Assembly: GCF_002091675.1 (NCBI RefSeq)
Contig: NZ_BDAE01000001.1
Location: 248,001-312,000, forward strand
Direction: 5' to 3'
From: Pseudomonas luteola NBRC 103146
GTDB taxonomy: Bacteria > Pseudomonadota > Gammaproteobacteria > Pseudomonadales > Pseudomonadaceae
DNA length: 64,000 nt
Shown: in pieces, positions 54,036 to 63,949 of the stretch
How the letters are laid out: each line of letters opens with the position of its first letter
Position numbering within the stretch: the first letter of the stretch is position 1
Position numbers and translations under genes: made by a program
Notes under the pieces: model-generated
Seen by the model: only the letters and a program-made list of their open reading frames with translations
What the model was told of the DNA's origin: nothing
Database searches by the model: none

Positions 54036-54911
54036 ATGCGTATCGGATTCATCGGTTTGGGTGGAATGGGCAAGGGCATGGCCGGCAACCTGATCAAGGC
54101 CGGCCATGAGGTCCTGGTCTGGAATCGCTCGCAGCAGGCGGTTCAGGAAATGGTCAGCCAGGGTGCCAAGGCCGCCAGCGAGCCCGCGGACGCATTTGAT
54201 GCCGAGGTGGTGGTGTCCATGCTGGCGGACGATGCCTCTACCCGCGCCGTCATTCTCGACAGTGGCGCGCTGGACCGTGCCCGCGCGGGGGCAATCCACC
54301 TCAGCATGGCCACGCTGTCGGTTGCCTTTGTAGCCGAATTGATCGAGCGTCATGCCAAGGCAGGCGTCGACTACATCTCCGCGCCGGTCTTCGGGCGTAC
54401 CGATGTGGCCGTAGCCGGCAAGCTGAACATTGTGGTGGCCGGCCCGCAGGCTGCGGTGGATAAGGTCCAACCGTTGCTGGATGCCATGGGCCAAACGACA
54501 TGGCCGCTGGGTGAGGACCCGCTACGGGCCAATATCGTCAAGATTGCCGGTAATTTCATGCTGGCAAGCGCTATCGAGACGATGGGCGAAGCGTCCGCCT
54601 TGACCAAGAGTTATGGCGTCGAGCCAGCGGATCTGCTGAATATCCTCACCAACACCCTGTTTGCGGCACCGGCTTACAAGAATTACGGAGCGATGATTGC
54701 CGAGCAGCGCTTCGAGCCGGCTGCCTTCAAGCTGACCCTTGGCCTGAAGGATGTCGGGCTGGCGCTAAGTGCCGGTCAGGCGAAGAACGTACCGCTGCCG
54801 TTTGGCAGTGTGCTGCGGGATAACCTGCTGGAAGCCGTTGCCCAGGGCGAGGGGCATCTGGACTGGTCTGCATTGGGCGGTCGTGCGCTCAAGCGCTCCG
54901 GGCAGGCATAG
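54036..54911 (+). CDS. NAD(P)-dependent oxidoreductase (3-hydroxyisobutyrate dehydrogenase family)
   Basis: A 291-residue beta-hydroxyacid dehydrogenase. Rossmann GxGxxG is at IGLGGMGKG (residues 6-14). Catalytic Lys169 is in NIVKIAGNF. The substrate loop reads SAPVFGRTDVA instead of the DAPVSGG of classic 3-hydroxyisobutyrate dehydrogenases, so another short hydroxyacid or semialdehyde is likely. Start ATG 54036 follows CAACGAGGACATTGTC. Convergent with argH. Confidence 0.87.
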   Translation: MRIGFIGLGGMGKGMAGNLIKAGHEVLVWNRSQQAVQEMVSQGAKAASEPADAFDAEVVVSMLADDASTRAVILDSGALDRARAGAIHLSMATLSVAFVAELIERHAKAGVDYISAPVFGRTDVAVAGKLNIVVAGPQAAVDKVQPLLDAMGQTTWPLGEDPLRANIVKIAGNFMLASAIETMGEASALTKSYGVEPADLLNILTNTLFAAPAYKNYGAMIAEQRFEPAAFKLTLGLKDVGLALSAGQAKNVPLPFGSVLRDNLLEAVAQGEGHLDWSALGGRALKRSGQA

Positions 54912-54919
54912 GCAGAGCA

Positions 54920-54944
54920 GGGCGCCATCACGTGTATGGCGCCC
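54920..54944. terminator. Hairpin between convergent genes
   Basis: A perfect 9-bp stem (GGGCGCCAT with ATGGCGCCC) and seven-base loop lie between the oxidoreductase stop (54911) and argH stop (54953). T-run is absent, so it may need Rho or act as a barrier. Confidence 0.55.
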
Positions 54945-54952
54945 GTTCCGGT

Positions 54953-56347
54953 TTACCGGCTCGCCAGTAATTCCCGGCCGCGCTGAACGGCGGCGCGGAC
55001 CTGCGCCGGTGCGGTGCCGCCGATGTGGTCACGGGCGTTGACCGAGCCTTCCAGGGTGAGGACGTCAAACACGTCCTGCTCAATCTGATCGCTGAAACGG
55101 CGTAGTTCTTCCAGGCTCATCTCGGCCAGATCCTTGCCGGAGTCCACTCCATACTTCACGGCGTGTCCCACGATCTCGTGGCAATCACGGAAGGGCAGCC
55201 CCTTGCGCACCAGATAATCAGCCAGGTCGGTAGCCGTGGAGAAACCACGACGGGCGGCTTCACGCATAACGTCGCGCTTGGGCCTGATAGCCGGGATCAT
55301 ATCGGCAAAGGCGCGCAGGGAATCACGCAGCGTGTCGGCAGCGTCGAACAGCGGCTCCTTGTCTTCCTGGTTGTCCTTGTTGTAGGCCAGGGGCTGGCCC
55401 TTCATCAGCGTCAGCAGGCCCGTCAGGGCGCCAAACACCCGGCCCGTCTTGCCACGCACCAGCTCCGGTACGTCCGGGTTTTTCTTTTGCGGCATGATCG
55501 AGGAGCCCGTGCAGAAGCGGTCGGGCAGATCGATGAACTGGAACTGGGCGCTCGTCCACAGTACTAGCTCTTCAGAGAAGCGCGACAGGTGCATCATGGC
55601 CAGCGAGGCAGCCGAGCAGAATTCGATGGCGAAGTCGCGATCGGATACACCGTCCAGCGAATTGCCGCCAACGGCCTCGAAGCCCAGCAGCTCACGTGTG
55701 ATCTCGCGTTGGATTGGGTACGTGGTTCCGGCCAGGGCGGCGCTGCCCAGCGGCATGCGGTTCACGCGCTTGCGGCAGTCCACCAGACGCTCATGGTCGC
55801 GTGACAGCATCTCGAACCAGGCCAGCAGGTGATGGCCGAACGTCACGGGCTGCGCGGTCTGCAAATGGGTGAAGCCGGGCATGATGGTGTCAGCTTCACG
55901 CTCGGCCTGCTCCAGCAGACCCTGCTGCAAGCGGGTGATCTCCGCAAGGATTACATCGATCTCGTCGCGTAGCCACAACCGAATGTCTGTCGCGACTTGA
56001 TCATTTCGACTGCGACCGGTGTGAAGTTTTTTACCAGTGATGCCGATACGGTCAGTAAGACGGGCTTCGATGTTCATGTGCACGTCTTCAAGATCGACGC
56101 GCCATTCGAACTGGCCTGTCTCGATTTCGTGCTGGATCTGGTTCAGTCCGTCTGCGATGGCGTCGCGTTCGGCATCCGTCAATACACCCACTTTGGCCAG
56201 CATGGTGGCGTGAGCGATGGAGCCCATGATGTCGTGGCGGTACAGGCGCTTATCGAAGTCGACCGAAGCGGTAAAACGTGCGACGAAGGCGTCGACGGGT
56301 TCGCTGAAGCGACCGCCCCAGGATTGATTGGTTTTTTCGTTGCTCAT
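54953..56347 (-). CDS. argH: Argininosuccinate lyase
   Basis: A 464-residue lyase splitting argininosuccinate to arginine and fumarate. The fumarase/aspartase signature [15 protein letters not shown] is at 281-295 with catalytic serine, and His161 is in PGFTHLQ. ATG 56347 starts [16 protein letters not shown]; seven upstream codons are ignored. It is divergent from algZ, and the spacer holds a large palindrome. Confidence 0.96.
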   Translation of the reverse strand: MSNEKTNQSWGGRFSEPVDAFVARFTASVDFDKRLYRHDIMGSIAHATMLAKVGVLTDAERDAIADGLNQIQHEIETGQFEWRVDLEDVHMNIEARLTDRIGITGKKLHTGRSRNDQVATDIRLWLRDEIDVILAEITRLQQGLLEQAEREADTIMPGFTHLQTAQPVTFGHHLLAWFEMLSRDHERLVDCRKRVNRMPLGSAALAGTTYPIQREITRELLGFEAVGGNSLDGVSDRDFAIEFCSAASLAMMHLSRFSEELVLWTSAQFQFIDLPDRFCTGSSIMPQKKNPDVPELVRGKTGRVFGALTGLLTLMKGQPLAYNKDNQEDKEPLFDAADTLRDSLRAFADMIPAIRPKRDVMREAARRGFSTATDLADYLVRKGLPFRDCHEIVGHAVKYGVDSGKDLAEMSLEELRRFSDQIEQDVFDVLTLEGSVNARDHIGGTAPAQVRAAVQRGRELLASR

Positions 56348-56384
56348 TGGTGGGCTCGCAAATGGCACTGAACGTGAATGGACG

Positions 56385-56440
56385 TAACGGGATGATAACA
56401 GCCTTGCGCTGGTGCAACGTGCACCACAGTTATCCCGTTA
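56385..56440. promoter_or_regulatory. Nested palindrome between argH and algZ
   Basis: Inner palindrome TGGTGCAACGTGCACCA (56410-56426, 7-3-7) is enclosed by outer arms TAACGGGAT(GAT)AAC (56385-56399) and GTTATCCCGTTA (56429-56440). It can form a long cruciform or bind a dimeric regulator of argH, algZ or both. Confidence 0.5.
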
Positions 56441-56457
56441 ACTTTAAAACAACCTTG

Positions 56458-56466
56458 CCGTTCGTC
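56458..56466 (+). promoter_or_regulatory. AlgR-binding consensus upstream of algZ
   Basis: CCGTTCGTC equals the core of the known AlgR site in Pseudomonas aeruginosa (as at the algD promoter). It ends 23 bases before the algZ start, so AlgR may control its own operon. Confidence 0.55.
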
Positions 56467-56489
56467 GGATAGTAGTAAACACTTTGACC

Positions 56490-57566
56490 ATGCCTATCAA
56501 ATACCTGACCAAGCGCCGGCCTGCCCCGGTCGATGAGTTTTTCGTACCGGAGCTATGCGAGTCGGAAGCCCTGCTTGTCCTGATTGTGCTGGCGGAACTG
56601 CTGGTCCTGGTGCTCGTTTTGGCCGATCCCCTGACCACATCCTTCAACTGGGTACGGTTGGCGCTGGTCTCGCTGTTCGTGCAATGGAACGTGCTGCTCT
56701 CGGCCGCTGTTCTCTGCCGTTTGCGGCCTTTTCTGGCACGCCTGAAGCCGGCATTGGCTGGAGTTATCTGCTGCGCCCTGGTGGTGGGGCTGACCCTGGC
56801 CTGCACTGCCGTGGCTGACTGGCTGGAGCTGGCCGGCCCTATGCAGCAGTCCGGCGAGGTCAAGCTGTATGAGCGGCATGCCCTTATCGCGCTGATCATG
56901 TCGGCCCTGATGCTGCGGTATTTCTATCTGCAGAGCCAGTGGCGGCGCCAGCAGCAGGCCGAACTCAAGGCACGGATCGAGTCGCTTCAGGCCCGTATCC
57001 GTCCGCATTTTCTATTCAACAGTCTCAACAGTATTGCCAGCCTGATCGCCATCGACGCCGACAAGGCTGAACGTGCCGTGCTAGACCTGTCCAGCCTGTT
57101 CCGGGCCAGCCTGTCCAAGCCTGGAACACGGATTCGCTGGTCGGAAGAGCTGGAGCTGTCACGTCGCTACCTGGAGATCGAGAAGCTACGCTTGGAAGAT
57201 CGTCTTCAGGTCGACTGGCGCATCGATGGTGTGCCGGATGATCTGCCGATCCCGCAGTTGACGCTGCAACCGCTTCTGGAAAACGCCTTGATTTACGGGA
57301 TTGCGCCGCGGATCGAGGGTGGATGTGTGGTGGTCGAGGCGACCTATGTCGCAGGGATATTCGAATTATCGATGAGCAATCCATTCGATGAGCAGGCCGA
57401 GCAACATCCTCGGCCGCCAAAAGGTACGAAACAGGCTTTAACCAATATCGAATCGCGACTAACGGCACTTTTCGGCCCGGGAGCGAGTCTCAAAATCGAA
57501 CGCCGTGACCAACGGCACATAACCTGTCTTCGCTATCCATGCGAGCGACTCACGCAGGAAGCCTGA
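56490..57566 (+). CDS. algZ: Sensor histidine kinase AlgZ (FimS)
   Basis: A 358-residue LytS-type kinase. N-terminal membrane part has about four helices (residues 27-145). His173 in RPHFLFNSLNSIASL is the phosphorylation site in the HisKA-7TM-like His_kinase domain; a later QPLLENALIYGI N-box is present. It pairs with AlgR to control alginate, type IV pili and virulence in P. aeruginosa. ATG 56490 is the start; TTG 56484 is less likely. algR begins four bases after its stop. Confidence 0.93.
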   Translation: MPIKYLTKRRPAPVDEFFVPELCESEALLVLIVLAELLVLVLVLADPLTTSFNWVRLALVSLFVQWNVLLSAAVLCRLRPFLARLKPALAGVICCALVVGLTLACTAVADWLELAGPMQQSGEVKLYERHALIALIMSALMLRYFYLQSQWRRQQQAELKARIESLQARIRPHFLFNSLNSIASLIAIDADKAERAVLDLSSLFRASLSKPGTRIRWSEELELSRRYLEIEKLRLEDRLQVDWRIDGVPDDLPIPQLTLQPLLENALIYGIAPRIEGGCVVVEATYVAGIFELSMSNPFDEQAEQHPRPPKGTKQALTNIESRLTALFGPGASLKIERRDQRHITCLRYPCERLTQEA

Positions 57567-57570
57567 GCCT

Positions 57571-58317
57571 ATGAACGTCCTAATCGTCGATGACGAACCG
57601 TTGGCGCGCGAGCGTCTGGCCCGTCTGGTTGGGCAACTAGACGGCTATAAAGTCTTGGAGCCCTCCGCCAGCAATGGCGAAGAAGCGTTGGCCCTGGTCG
57701 AAAGCCTGAAGCCGGATATCGTATTGCTCGATATTCGTATGCCAGGTCTGGACGGGCTACAAGTAGCTGCCCGACTATGCGAGCGAGAAGCACCGCCTGC
57801 GGTTATTTTCGTAACCGCCCATGATGAATTTGCACTGGAGGCCTTCAAGGTCAGTGCCGTGGGGTATCTGGTCAAGCCGGTACGCCAGGAAGATCTTGAG
57901 GAGGCCCTGAAAAAAGCCGAACGCCCTAATCGCGTTCAGCTGGCTGCACTGACCAAGCCGCCGTCCAGCGGCGGTCCGGGGCCGCGCAGCCATATCAGCG
58001 CCCGGACCCGCAAGGGCATCGAGCTGATTCCGCTGGATGATGTCGTTTATTTCATTGCCGATCACAAATACGTGACCCTGCGTCACGGCAACGGTGAAGT
58101 CCTGCTGGACGAGCCGCTGAAGGCGCTGGAAGACGAGTTCGGTGACCGGTTCGTCCGTATCCACCGCAATGCCCTGGTGGCGCGGGAGAGGATCGAGCGC
58201 TTGCAGCGTACGCCGCTGGGCCATTTCCAGCTGTATCTGAAAGGGCTCAATGGCGATGCGTTGACGGTCAGCCGACGACATGTAGCCGGTGTACGACGCC
58301 TGATGCAGAACCTGTGA
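57571..58317 (+). CDS. algR: Response regulator AlgR
   Basis: A 248-residue regulator. Receiver domain (1-115) has Asp54 in VLLDIRMPG as acceptor; the LytTR DNA-binding domain spans about 140-245 (RKGIELIPLDDVVYFIADHKYV ... VRIHRNALVARERIERL). Activated by AlgZ. Its gene precedes hemC by 132 bp, as usual in Pseudomonas, and AlgR is known to act on hemC. Confidence 0.95.
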   Translation: MNVLIVDDEPLARERLARLVGQLDGYKVLEPSASNGEEALALVESLKPDIVLLDIRMPGLDGLQVAARLCEREAPPAVIFVTAHDEFALEAFKVSAVGYLVKPVRQEDLEEALKKAERPNRVQLAALTKPPSSGGPGPRSHISARTRKGIELIPLDDVVYFIADHKYVTLRHGNGEVLLDEPLKALEDEFGDRFVRIHRNALVARERIERLQRTPLGHFQLYLKGLNGDALTVSRRHVAGVRRLMQNL

Positions 58318-58449
58318 CGCTGAGGGGCAGGACCTGCCGTTCTGTGCGCACGGCGCGCGGACGATTGGTCTTGCCTATCAGGGCGAAAGCGGCTTGCGAC
58401 AGGAGAGCCTGTTATCATTCCGGTCATGTTTCAATCCCGGAATAGGCTC

Positions 58450-59388
58450 ATGAACCGCGAGATTCGCATTGCCACGCGTCAAAGTGCGCTTGCCCTGTGG
58501 CAGGCCGAGTATGTAAAGGCCCGTCTGGAGGCAGCCCACCCGGGGTTGCACGTCAGTCTGTTGCCGATGACCAGCCGGGGCGACAAGCTGCTCGATGCAC
58601 CGCTGGCGAAGATTGGTGGCAAGGGCTTGTTCGTCAAGGAGTTGGAAACGGCGCTGCTCGAAGGCGAGGCCGACATTGCCGTGCATTCCATGAAGGATGT
58701 GCCGATGGAGTTTCCCGAAGGCCTTGGGCTCTACGCCATCTGCGAGCGGGAAGATGCACGCGATGCCTTCGTTTCCAACACCTATTCCAGTCTGGCGGAT
58801 CTGCCGGCCGGTAGCATTGTGGGTACTTCCAGTCTGCGCCGTCAGGCCCAGCTGCTGGCCCAACGCCCAGACCTTGAGATCCGTTTCCTAAGGGGCAACG
58901 TCAATACGCGCCTTGCCAAGCTGGATGCAGGCGATTATCACGCCATCATCCTGGCAGCGGCCGGGCTGATCCGTCTGGGCTTTCAGGACCGCATCCGTGA
59001 ATCCATCAGTGTCGAAGACAGCCTTCCGGCAGGTGGACAGGGCGCGGTAGGCATCGAGTGCCGCACGGACGATGCCGAAGTCCACGAACTCCTGAAGCCG
59101 CTCCATCATCTGGAGACCGAGCAGCGCGTCATTGCCGAGCGCGCCATGAACCGCCATCTCAACGGCGGCTGCCAGGTGCCCATTGCCTGCTATGCCATCC
59201 GCGAAGGCGAAGAACTCTGGTTGCGTGGCCTGGTGGGTCAGCCGGATGGCACCCTGCTGCTGCGCGCCGAGGCGCGGGGATCGGTTATCGACCCGTCTGC
59301 ACTGGGTATCCAGGTTGCGGATGAGCTACTTGCCCAGGGCGCCGGTGACATTCTGCGGGCCGTTTACGACGAGGCTGCTCAGCCATGA
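58450..59388 (+). CDS. hemC: Hydroxymethylbilane synthase
   Basis: A 312-residue enzyme joining four porphobilinogens. Cys241 in [12 protein letters not shown] holds the dipyrromethane cofactor, and Asp83 in MKDVPMEFP is the catalytic acid. ATG 58450 is chosen ([12 protein letters not shown]); eight more codons lie upstream. It overlaps hemD by four bases (ATGA). Confidence 0.96.
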   Translation: MNREIRIATRQSALALWQAEYVKARLEAAHPGLHVSLLPMTSRGDKLLDAPLAKIGGKGLFVKELETALLEGEADIAVHSMKDVPMEFPEGLGLYAICEREDARDAFVSNTYSSLADLPAGSIVGTSSLRRQAQLLAQRPDLEIRFLRGNVNTRLAKLDAGDYHAIILAAAGLIRLGFQDRIRESISVEDSLPAGGQGAVGIECRTDDAEVHELLKPLHHLETEQRVIAERAMNRHLNGGCQVPIACYAIREGEELWLRGLVGQPDGTLLLRAEARGSVIDPSALGIQVADELLAQGAGDILRAVYDEAAQP

Positions 59389-60146
59389 CGGCCTGGCGGC
59401 TGCTTCTGACCCGTCCGGCCGAAGAGTGCATACCTCTGGCGGCTGCACTGGACGAGCGGGGTATTCACAGCGCCAGCCTGCCGTTACTGGCCATCGAGCC
59501 GCTGCCTGAGACACCGGAGCAGCGCACCCTCGTGCTGGATCTGGACCGCTACAAGGCGGTCATCGTGGTCAGCAAGCCGGCCGCCCGGCTCGGCCTGGAG
59601 CGGCTTGACCAGTACTGGCCGCAGCCGCCCATTAACCAGACCTGGTTCGCCGTAGGCGCCGCCACGGCGGATATTCTCGAAGCCTATGGCCTTTCGGTCA
59701 TCACGCCCGACCAGAGCGAAGACAGCGAGGGCATCCTGGCCTTGCCGCAGCTTGATCAAGCCTTGCAGGAGGCTGATCCCCGCGTGCTGATCCTGCGGGG
59801 CGAAGGTGGCCGGGAAACCATGGCCGACACGCTGCGTGAGCGAGGCGTGCAGGTCGACTACCTTGAGTTGTACCGGCGCGTATTGCCGGATCATCCACAA
59901 AATGCCCTGACCGAGTGCCTTGCAGCGGAACGCCTCAATGGCATCATGGTCAGCAGTGGGCAGAGTTTCGCGCACCTGCGTACCCTGGCCGGCTCTGCAT
60001 GGCCGGACGTGTGTTCGGTGCCGCTGCTGGTACCCAGCGAGCGTGTGGCCGAGCAGGCCCGCGCGGCCGGTATCCAGCGTGTCATTACCTGTCATGGCGC
60101 CAGTACCGCTGCGGTACTGGCGGCGCTTGAAGAGCATCATCCTTGA
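59385..60146 (+). CDS. hemD: Uroporphyrinogen-III synthase
   Basis: A 253-residue enzyme that inverts ring D while closing hydroxymethylbilane. The fold is two lobes; the family sequence is poorly conserved, but [35 protein letters not shown] and [21 protein letters not shown] are typical. Coupled to hemC by overlap and followed by hemX 23 bp later. Confidence 0.93.
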   Translation: MTAWRLLLTRPAEECIPLAAALDERGIHSASLPLLAIEPLPETPEQRTLVLDLDRYKAVIVVSKPAARLGLERLDQYWPQPPINQTWFAVGAATADILEAYGLSVITPDQSEDSEGILALPQLDQALQEADPRVLILRGEGGRETMADTLRERGVQVDYLELYRRVLPDHPQNALTECLAAERLNGIMVSSGQSFAHLRTLAGSAWPDVCSVPLLVPSERVAEQARAAGIQRVITCHGASTAAVLAALEEHHP

Positions 60147-60169
60147 ATAACCGATCAAAGGAAGGACTT

Positions 60170-61339
60170 GTGAGCGAAACAGTCACTCCCACTGACGATG
60201 CCGTACCGGCATCTGGCGAGACCGTCAACGCGACGCCTCCACCTGCCCCGACTCCGGAAAAGCCCCGGCGTGGCAGTGCCGGGCTGGCTCTGCTGGCATT
60301 ACTGGTAGGCGCTGCCGGCCTGGCGGCCGGTGGCTGGAGCCTCTGGCAGACACGGACCCTGCATGAGCAGGATCATGCCCAGCTGGCTCAGCTTGAAGAT
60401 GCCCGTAGCCTGACGCGTCAGGTCGAGCAGCGTGAGCAGGCTCTGGCCGCTCAGCTGGAAAAGCTGCCCAATGCAGAAGATTTCGAAAGCCGCCGCCGGC
60501 TGATGAGCCAGCTGCAGGCCGACCAGCAGCACCTGGCCCAGCAATTCAATGAAGTGGTTGGGCAAAGCCGGCAAGTCTGGCGTCTGACCGAGGCCGAGCA
60601 CCTGATGCGCATGGCCACGCTGCGCCTGACAGCGCTGCAGGATGTGCCCAGCGCGCAAAACCTGCTCCAGGCGGTCGATGAGATTCTCAAGTCGCAGAAC
60701 GATCCGGGCGCCTTTGCCGTGCGCCAGCAGCTGGCGAGCAGTCAGCAGGCGCTGCGCCAGTTGCCGGATCTGGACCGCACCGGTCTGTTCGTTCGGCTGT
60801 CCGCTTTGCGAGATCAGGTACAGACGCTTGAGCCGCTGCCGCCGCGCTTTGTGCACCCCGAGGGGGACCAGCCTGGTGTCCAGGCCAGCGAGGAAAGCAC
60901 GAACCGCTTCGTGCGTGCCTGGCAGCGCCTGCGCGAGCGTGTTTCCGGCTACTTCCGGATCGATTTTTCAGCGGACAAACCCATCAAGCCGCTGCTGGCT
61001 GAGGAAAGCCTGGCCCAGGTCCGCCTGGCCATGAACTTGGCCCTTGAGCAAGCTCAGTGGGGAGCACTCAATGGCAACCAGGCGGTCTACCAGCGTGCGC
61101 TGACCCAGGCGCAAGGCGTTCTTGAGGCTCACTTCAATAGCCAGAACGCTGAAAGCCGCGCGGTTCGTGAGACCTTGAGCGAGCTGGCGGACAAGCCTGT
61201 AACGCTCAATCCACCGGATCTCAGCCCGACGCTGTCGGCTCTTCAGGCGTATATCGCCCGCCGTCAGCAACCTGAATCGACTACTTCTGCCCAGCCTGCA
61301 CCCCCGGCTGCGTCGCCTGCCCAGGAGGAGCAACTGTGA
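60170..61339 (+). CDS. hemX: HemX-like membrane protein (haem operon)
   Basis: A 389-residue protein annotated as uroporphyrinogen-III C-methyltransferase-like in many genomes although it lacks methylase motifs. A Pro/Ala-rich start, one helix (about 37-60, GLALLALLVGAAGLAAGGWSLW) and a long coiled coil follow. GTG 60170 is chosen because AAGGAAGG precedes it; the TTG at 60143 would overlap hemD. It ends in a Pro/Ala tail and overlaps hemY by four bases. Confidence 0.88.
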   Translation: MSETVTPTDDAVPASGETVNATPPPAPTPEKPRRGSAGLALLALLVGAAGLAAGGWSLWQTRTLHEQDHAQLAQLEDARSLTRQVEQREQALAAQLEKLPNAEDFESRRRLMSQLQADQQHLAQQFNEVVGQSRQVWRLTEAEHLMRMATLRLTALQDVPSAQNLLQAVDEILKSQNDPGAFAVRQQLASSQQALRQLPDLDRTGLFVRLSALRDQVQTLEPLPPRFVHPEGDQPGVQASEESTNRFVRAWQRLRERVSGYFRIDFSADKPIKPLLAEESLAQVRLAMNLALEQAQWGALNGNQAVYQRALTQAQGVLEAHFNSQNAESRAVRETLSELADKPVTLNPPDLSPTLSALQAYIARRQQPESTTSAQPAPPAASPAQEEQL

Positions 61340-62547
61340 AACGACTGACTCTGCTGTTCCTATTTGCCGTACTGGTTGCCCTCGGGGTAGCCGTCATCAT
61401 GGCGGATGAGCCAGGCTATGTGCTGTTCTCCTACAACAGCTTCCGTTACGAATCGAGCTTCTGGGGGTTCCTCGCCCTGATCGTAGCGGCCGTGATCGTC
61501 CTGTACCTGTTGCGGCTGGCCTTGTCGGCCCTTGGCGTTTCGGGCCGAGTGGTCAATCCCTGGTCGCGTTACAACAAGCAGCGCCGTGTCGCCCAGGCCG
61601 CTCATCGTGGTCAGCTGGAGCTGGCTGAAGGTGACTGGTCGTCAGCGCTCAAGCACCTGAAGACTGCAGCGGAAAGCGATGCACACCCGCTGACTCACTA
61701 TCTGGGTGCCGCCCGGGCTGCCAACGAGATGGGTCAGTACGAAGAAAGCGACGCGCTTCTGCAGAAGGCCCGAGAGCGCGAGCCCCATGCCGATGTGGCC
61801 ATCGGTCTGACTCAGACTCAATTGCAGATCCATCGGGCGCAGTATTCCGAGGCACTGGCAAGCCTGGCGCCTTTGCATGCAAAGTATCCCAAGCATCCCT
61901 ACGTACTCTCACTGATGCAGCGCCTGTATGTGACCACGCGTGATTGGCCGGCACTGATCGGCCTGTTGCCGGAGTTGCGCAAACAGCGGGTTCTGGGCGA
62001 ATCGGAATTAAGTGATCTTGAGCGCCGCGCCTGGTTGGCCTCGCTGGATGAGGTTAGCCCCATTGGCGATGAGGCACCTATACAGGCAATAGCGCGCCAA
62101 TGGCAGCAGGTCCCCAGTGCGCTGAAAAGCGACGTGGAAATCGCCCATGCCTACGCGGCTCGTTTGCATGAGCTGAACCGAGAGGATGATGCCGAGGACG
62201 TACTGCGTGCTGCCATCAAGCGTAATTACGACGACCGGTTGGTCCGCCTGTATGGCTACATCAAGAGCCGTGACCCGGCCAAACAGCTGCAGTTGGCCGA
62301 GGGCTGGCTACGTAACCGTCCAAACGACCCCGTTCTGTTGCTGACGCTGGGCCGTCTGTGTCAGACCAACCAACTCTGGGGTAAGGCGCGGGATTATCTC
62401 GACGCCAGCCTGAGCGCCCAGCGCACACCCGAGGCCTGCGGTGAGTTGGCACGTCTTCTGACCCATCTGGGCGAGACGGATCGCAGCAACCAATTGCTGC
62501 TGGAAAGCACCGGCAGCCGCCCGACTCCTCCGGCGCTGCGGGCCTAA
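61336..62547 (+). CDS. hemY: HemY-like TPR membrane protein (haem operon)
   Basis: A 403-residue HemY N-family protein, not protoporphyrinogen oxidase. Two helices (about 4-21 and 38-62) are followed by TPR repeats (LELAEGDWSSALKHLKTAAES, AANEMGQYEESDALLQKARERE). Role in haem synthesis or envelope assembly is unclear. Last of the coupled hem genes, followed by a terminator. Confidence 0.9.
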   Translation: MKRLTLLFLFAVLVALGVAVIMADEPGYVLFSYNSFRYESSFWGFLALIVAAVIVLYLLRLALSALGVSGRVVNPWSRYNKQRRVAQAAHRGQLELAEGDWSSALKHLKTAAESDAHPLTHYLGAARAANEMGQYEESDALLQKAREREPHADVAIGLTQTQLQIHRAQYSEALASLAPLHAKYPKHPYVLSLMQRLYVTTRDWPALIGLLPELRKQRVLGESELSDLERRAWLASLDEVSPIGDEAPIQAIARQWQQVPSALKSDVEIAHAYAARLHELNREDDAEDVLRAAIKRNYDDRLVRLYGYIKSRDPAKQLQLAEGWLRNRPNDPVLLLTLGRLCQTNQLWGKARDYLDASLSAQRTPEACGELARLLTHLGETDRSNQLLLESTGSRPTPPALRA

Positions 62548-62560
62548 GAGGTGTTTATGC

Positions 62561-62595
62561 AGGGTCTGGTGCGCTTCTTCACGCCAGACCCTTTA
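62561..62595 (+). terminator. Terminator of the hem operon
   Basis: AGGGTCTGG and CCAGACCCT form a 9-bp stem with a 14-base loop, then TTTAT. It starts 14 bases after the hemY stop. Confidence 0.7.
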
Positions 62596-62713
62596 TCCCC
62601 CTTGCAGCACCTCTCATCCGCCCTACCGCGTATAAGCTGCTTTACTTCGCTTGAAAGGCCGCAACGCTTTCACTACCGTAGCGACCTCTATTTCTTTTGG
62701 AGCCGTCCTGCTC

Positions 62714-63217
62714 GTGACTAGCCCGCGTTTTATTTTTTCGCTAATCGCTATTGCTTGCGCCGTGCTCATGGCCGCCGGCCTTTACCTTGAGCACGTCCTC
62801 GGCCTTGAACCCTGCCCGCTCTGTATCGTCCAGCGGATATTCTTCATCATCGCCGGCATCCTGGCGTTCATCGCGGCCCTGCATAATCCGGCTACCCGCG
62901 GCCAGCGTGTCTATGCGGTCCTGATCTTTCTGTCCTCGGCCCTGGGCGCTGCGACCGCCGGTCGGCAAGTGTGGCTGCAGACGTTACCGGCCGACCAGCT
63001 GCCTGCCTGCCTGCCCAGCCTGGATTACATGATGCAGGCCCTGCCATTCCAGGACGTTGTGCGCCTGGTTCTGCATGGCACGGCCGATTGCGCCGAAGTG
63101 AACTGGACATTGTTTGGCATGAGCGTGCCGGAGTGGAGCCTGCTGGCCTTTACCGGCTTTATTCTGCTTTCGATCTATCAGTTCTTCCGCCGCTCCCGTG
63201 GTGTCATTGTCCGATAA
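62714..63217 (+). CDS. dsbB: Disulfide bond formation protein DsbB
   Basis: A 167-residue, four-helix protein that reoxidises DsbA with quinone. Cys34 and Cys37 (EPCPLC) form the first pair, Cys99 and Cys126 the second, matching DsbB. GTG 62714 is the best start (TSPRFIFSLIAI is the normal opening); the open frame extends 21 codons. GGAG lies 12 bases before it. Some Pseudomonas call the gene dsbH. Confidence 0.88.
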   Translation: MTSPRFIFSLIAIACAVLMAAGLYLEHVLGLEPCPLCIVQRIFFIIAGILAFIAALHNPATRGQRVYAVLIFLSSALGAATAGRQVWLQTLPADQLPACLPSLDYMMQALPFQDVVRLVLHGTADCAEVNWTLFGMSVPEWSLLAFTGFILLSIYQFFRRSRGVIVR

Positions 63218-63379
63218 TCGGAAGGCCGTTCAGCAGGTCGCAGGGGTTGCAGTCGATCACTGAACGGCACTACTCTGCTTCGACGGTGTCCGAACAGTCT
63301 CTGGTTGGATTAACCGGGTCGAACGCCTTACGACGAAGACCGTCGGGGCTATTGTTTCGCCGCTGAGGAAGAGTTCGTC

Positions 63380-63886
63380 ATGCTTGAACGTTGCCGAAAT
63401 GCACAAGAACGTTGGGGTGGGGTGCACCAGATGATTGATCGCTGGTTGCAGGAACGTCAAAAACTGGTAACGGCATATCAAGCCCTGCAGCTAGAGCCTC
63501 AGTTGGCTCCGATGGTAAACCACAAGGGCCTTGAGCAGCTGTGCGATCTGCTCGTGGACTATGTATCGGCAGGGCACTTCGAAATCTATGAGCAACTGAT
63601 GAACGAGGCAAAGGCCTTTGATGATCAGCGTGCCATGGAATTTGCCCATACCGTTTATCCACGCCTGCAGGCCTTGACCGAGGCTGCCCTGAATTTCAAT
63701 GACCGTTGCGACAGTGGCGACTGCCATGAGCCGGCTCGCCTGCTGGTTGAGCTGCAGCAACTGGGCAAACTGCTCGATGAGCGCTTCGAGCTTGAAGACT
63801 GCCTGATCGAAGTGCTGCACAATTCGCATCAGCTGCAGCCAATGTCCACGCCCGGCGTGGCCGCGTCTCAACAGCCGGTCTATTGA
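63380..63886 (+). CDS. algQ: Sigma-70 regulator AlgQ (Rsd)
   Basis: A 168-residue four-helix anti-sigma factor that binds domain 4 of sigma-70 in stationary phase. Family sequence [43 protein letters not shown]-like ([15 protein letters not shown]) and [18 protein letters not shown] are seen. In P. aeruginosa it also affects alginate. An inverted repeat GCCGTTCAG/CTGAACGGC (63225-63268) lies upstream, after dsbB. Confidence 0.93.
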   Translation: MLERCRNAQERWGGVHQMIDRWLQERQKLVTAYQALQLEPQLAPMVNHKGLEQLCDLLVDYVSAGHFEIYEQLMNEAKAFDDQRAMEFAHTVYPRLQALTEAALNFNDRCDSGDCHEPARLLVELQQLGKLLDERFELEDCLIEVLHNSHQLQPMSTPGVAASQQPVY

Positions 63887-63910
63887 GTGACGCGCTGATC
63901 GATGCACATG

Positions 63911-63937
63911 AAAAACCCCGCCTAAGCGGGGTTTTTT
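63911..63937 (+). terminator. Intrinsic terminator of algQ
   Basis: AAAACCCCGC and GCGGGGTTTT arms around a CTAA loop, followed by TT. It lies 24 bases after the stop and may serve the opposite gene as well. Confidence 0.92.
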
Positions 63938-63949
63938 GTGCCCGATGGA

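Noticed and set aside
60143-60169. TTG start of hemX
   Set aside because: It overlaps hemD, and GTG 60170 has the AAGGAAGG ribosome site at proper distance.
62651-62713. Longer dsbB with TTG start
   Set aside because: The added 21 residues are not seen in the family; GTG 62714 fits the usual opening.
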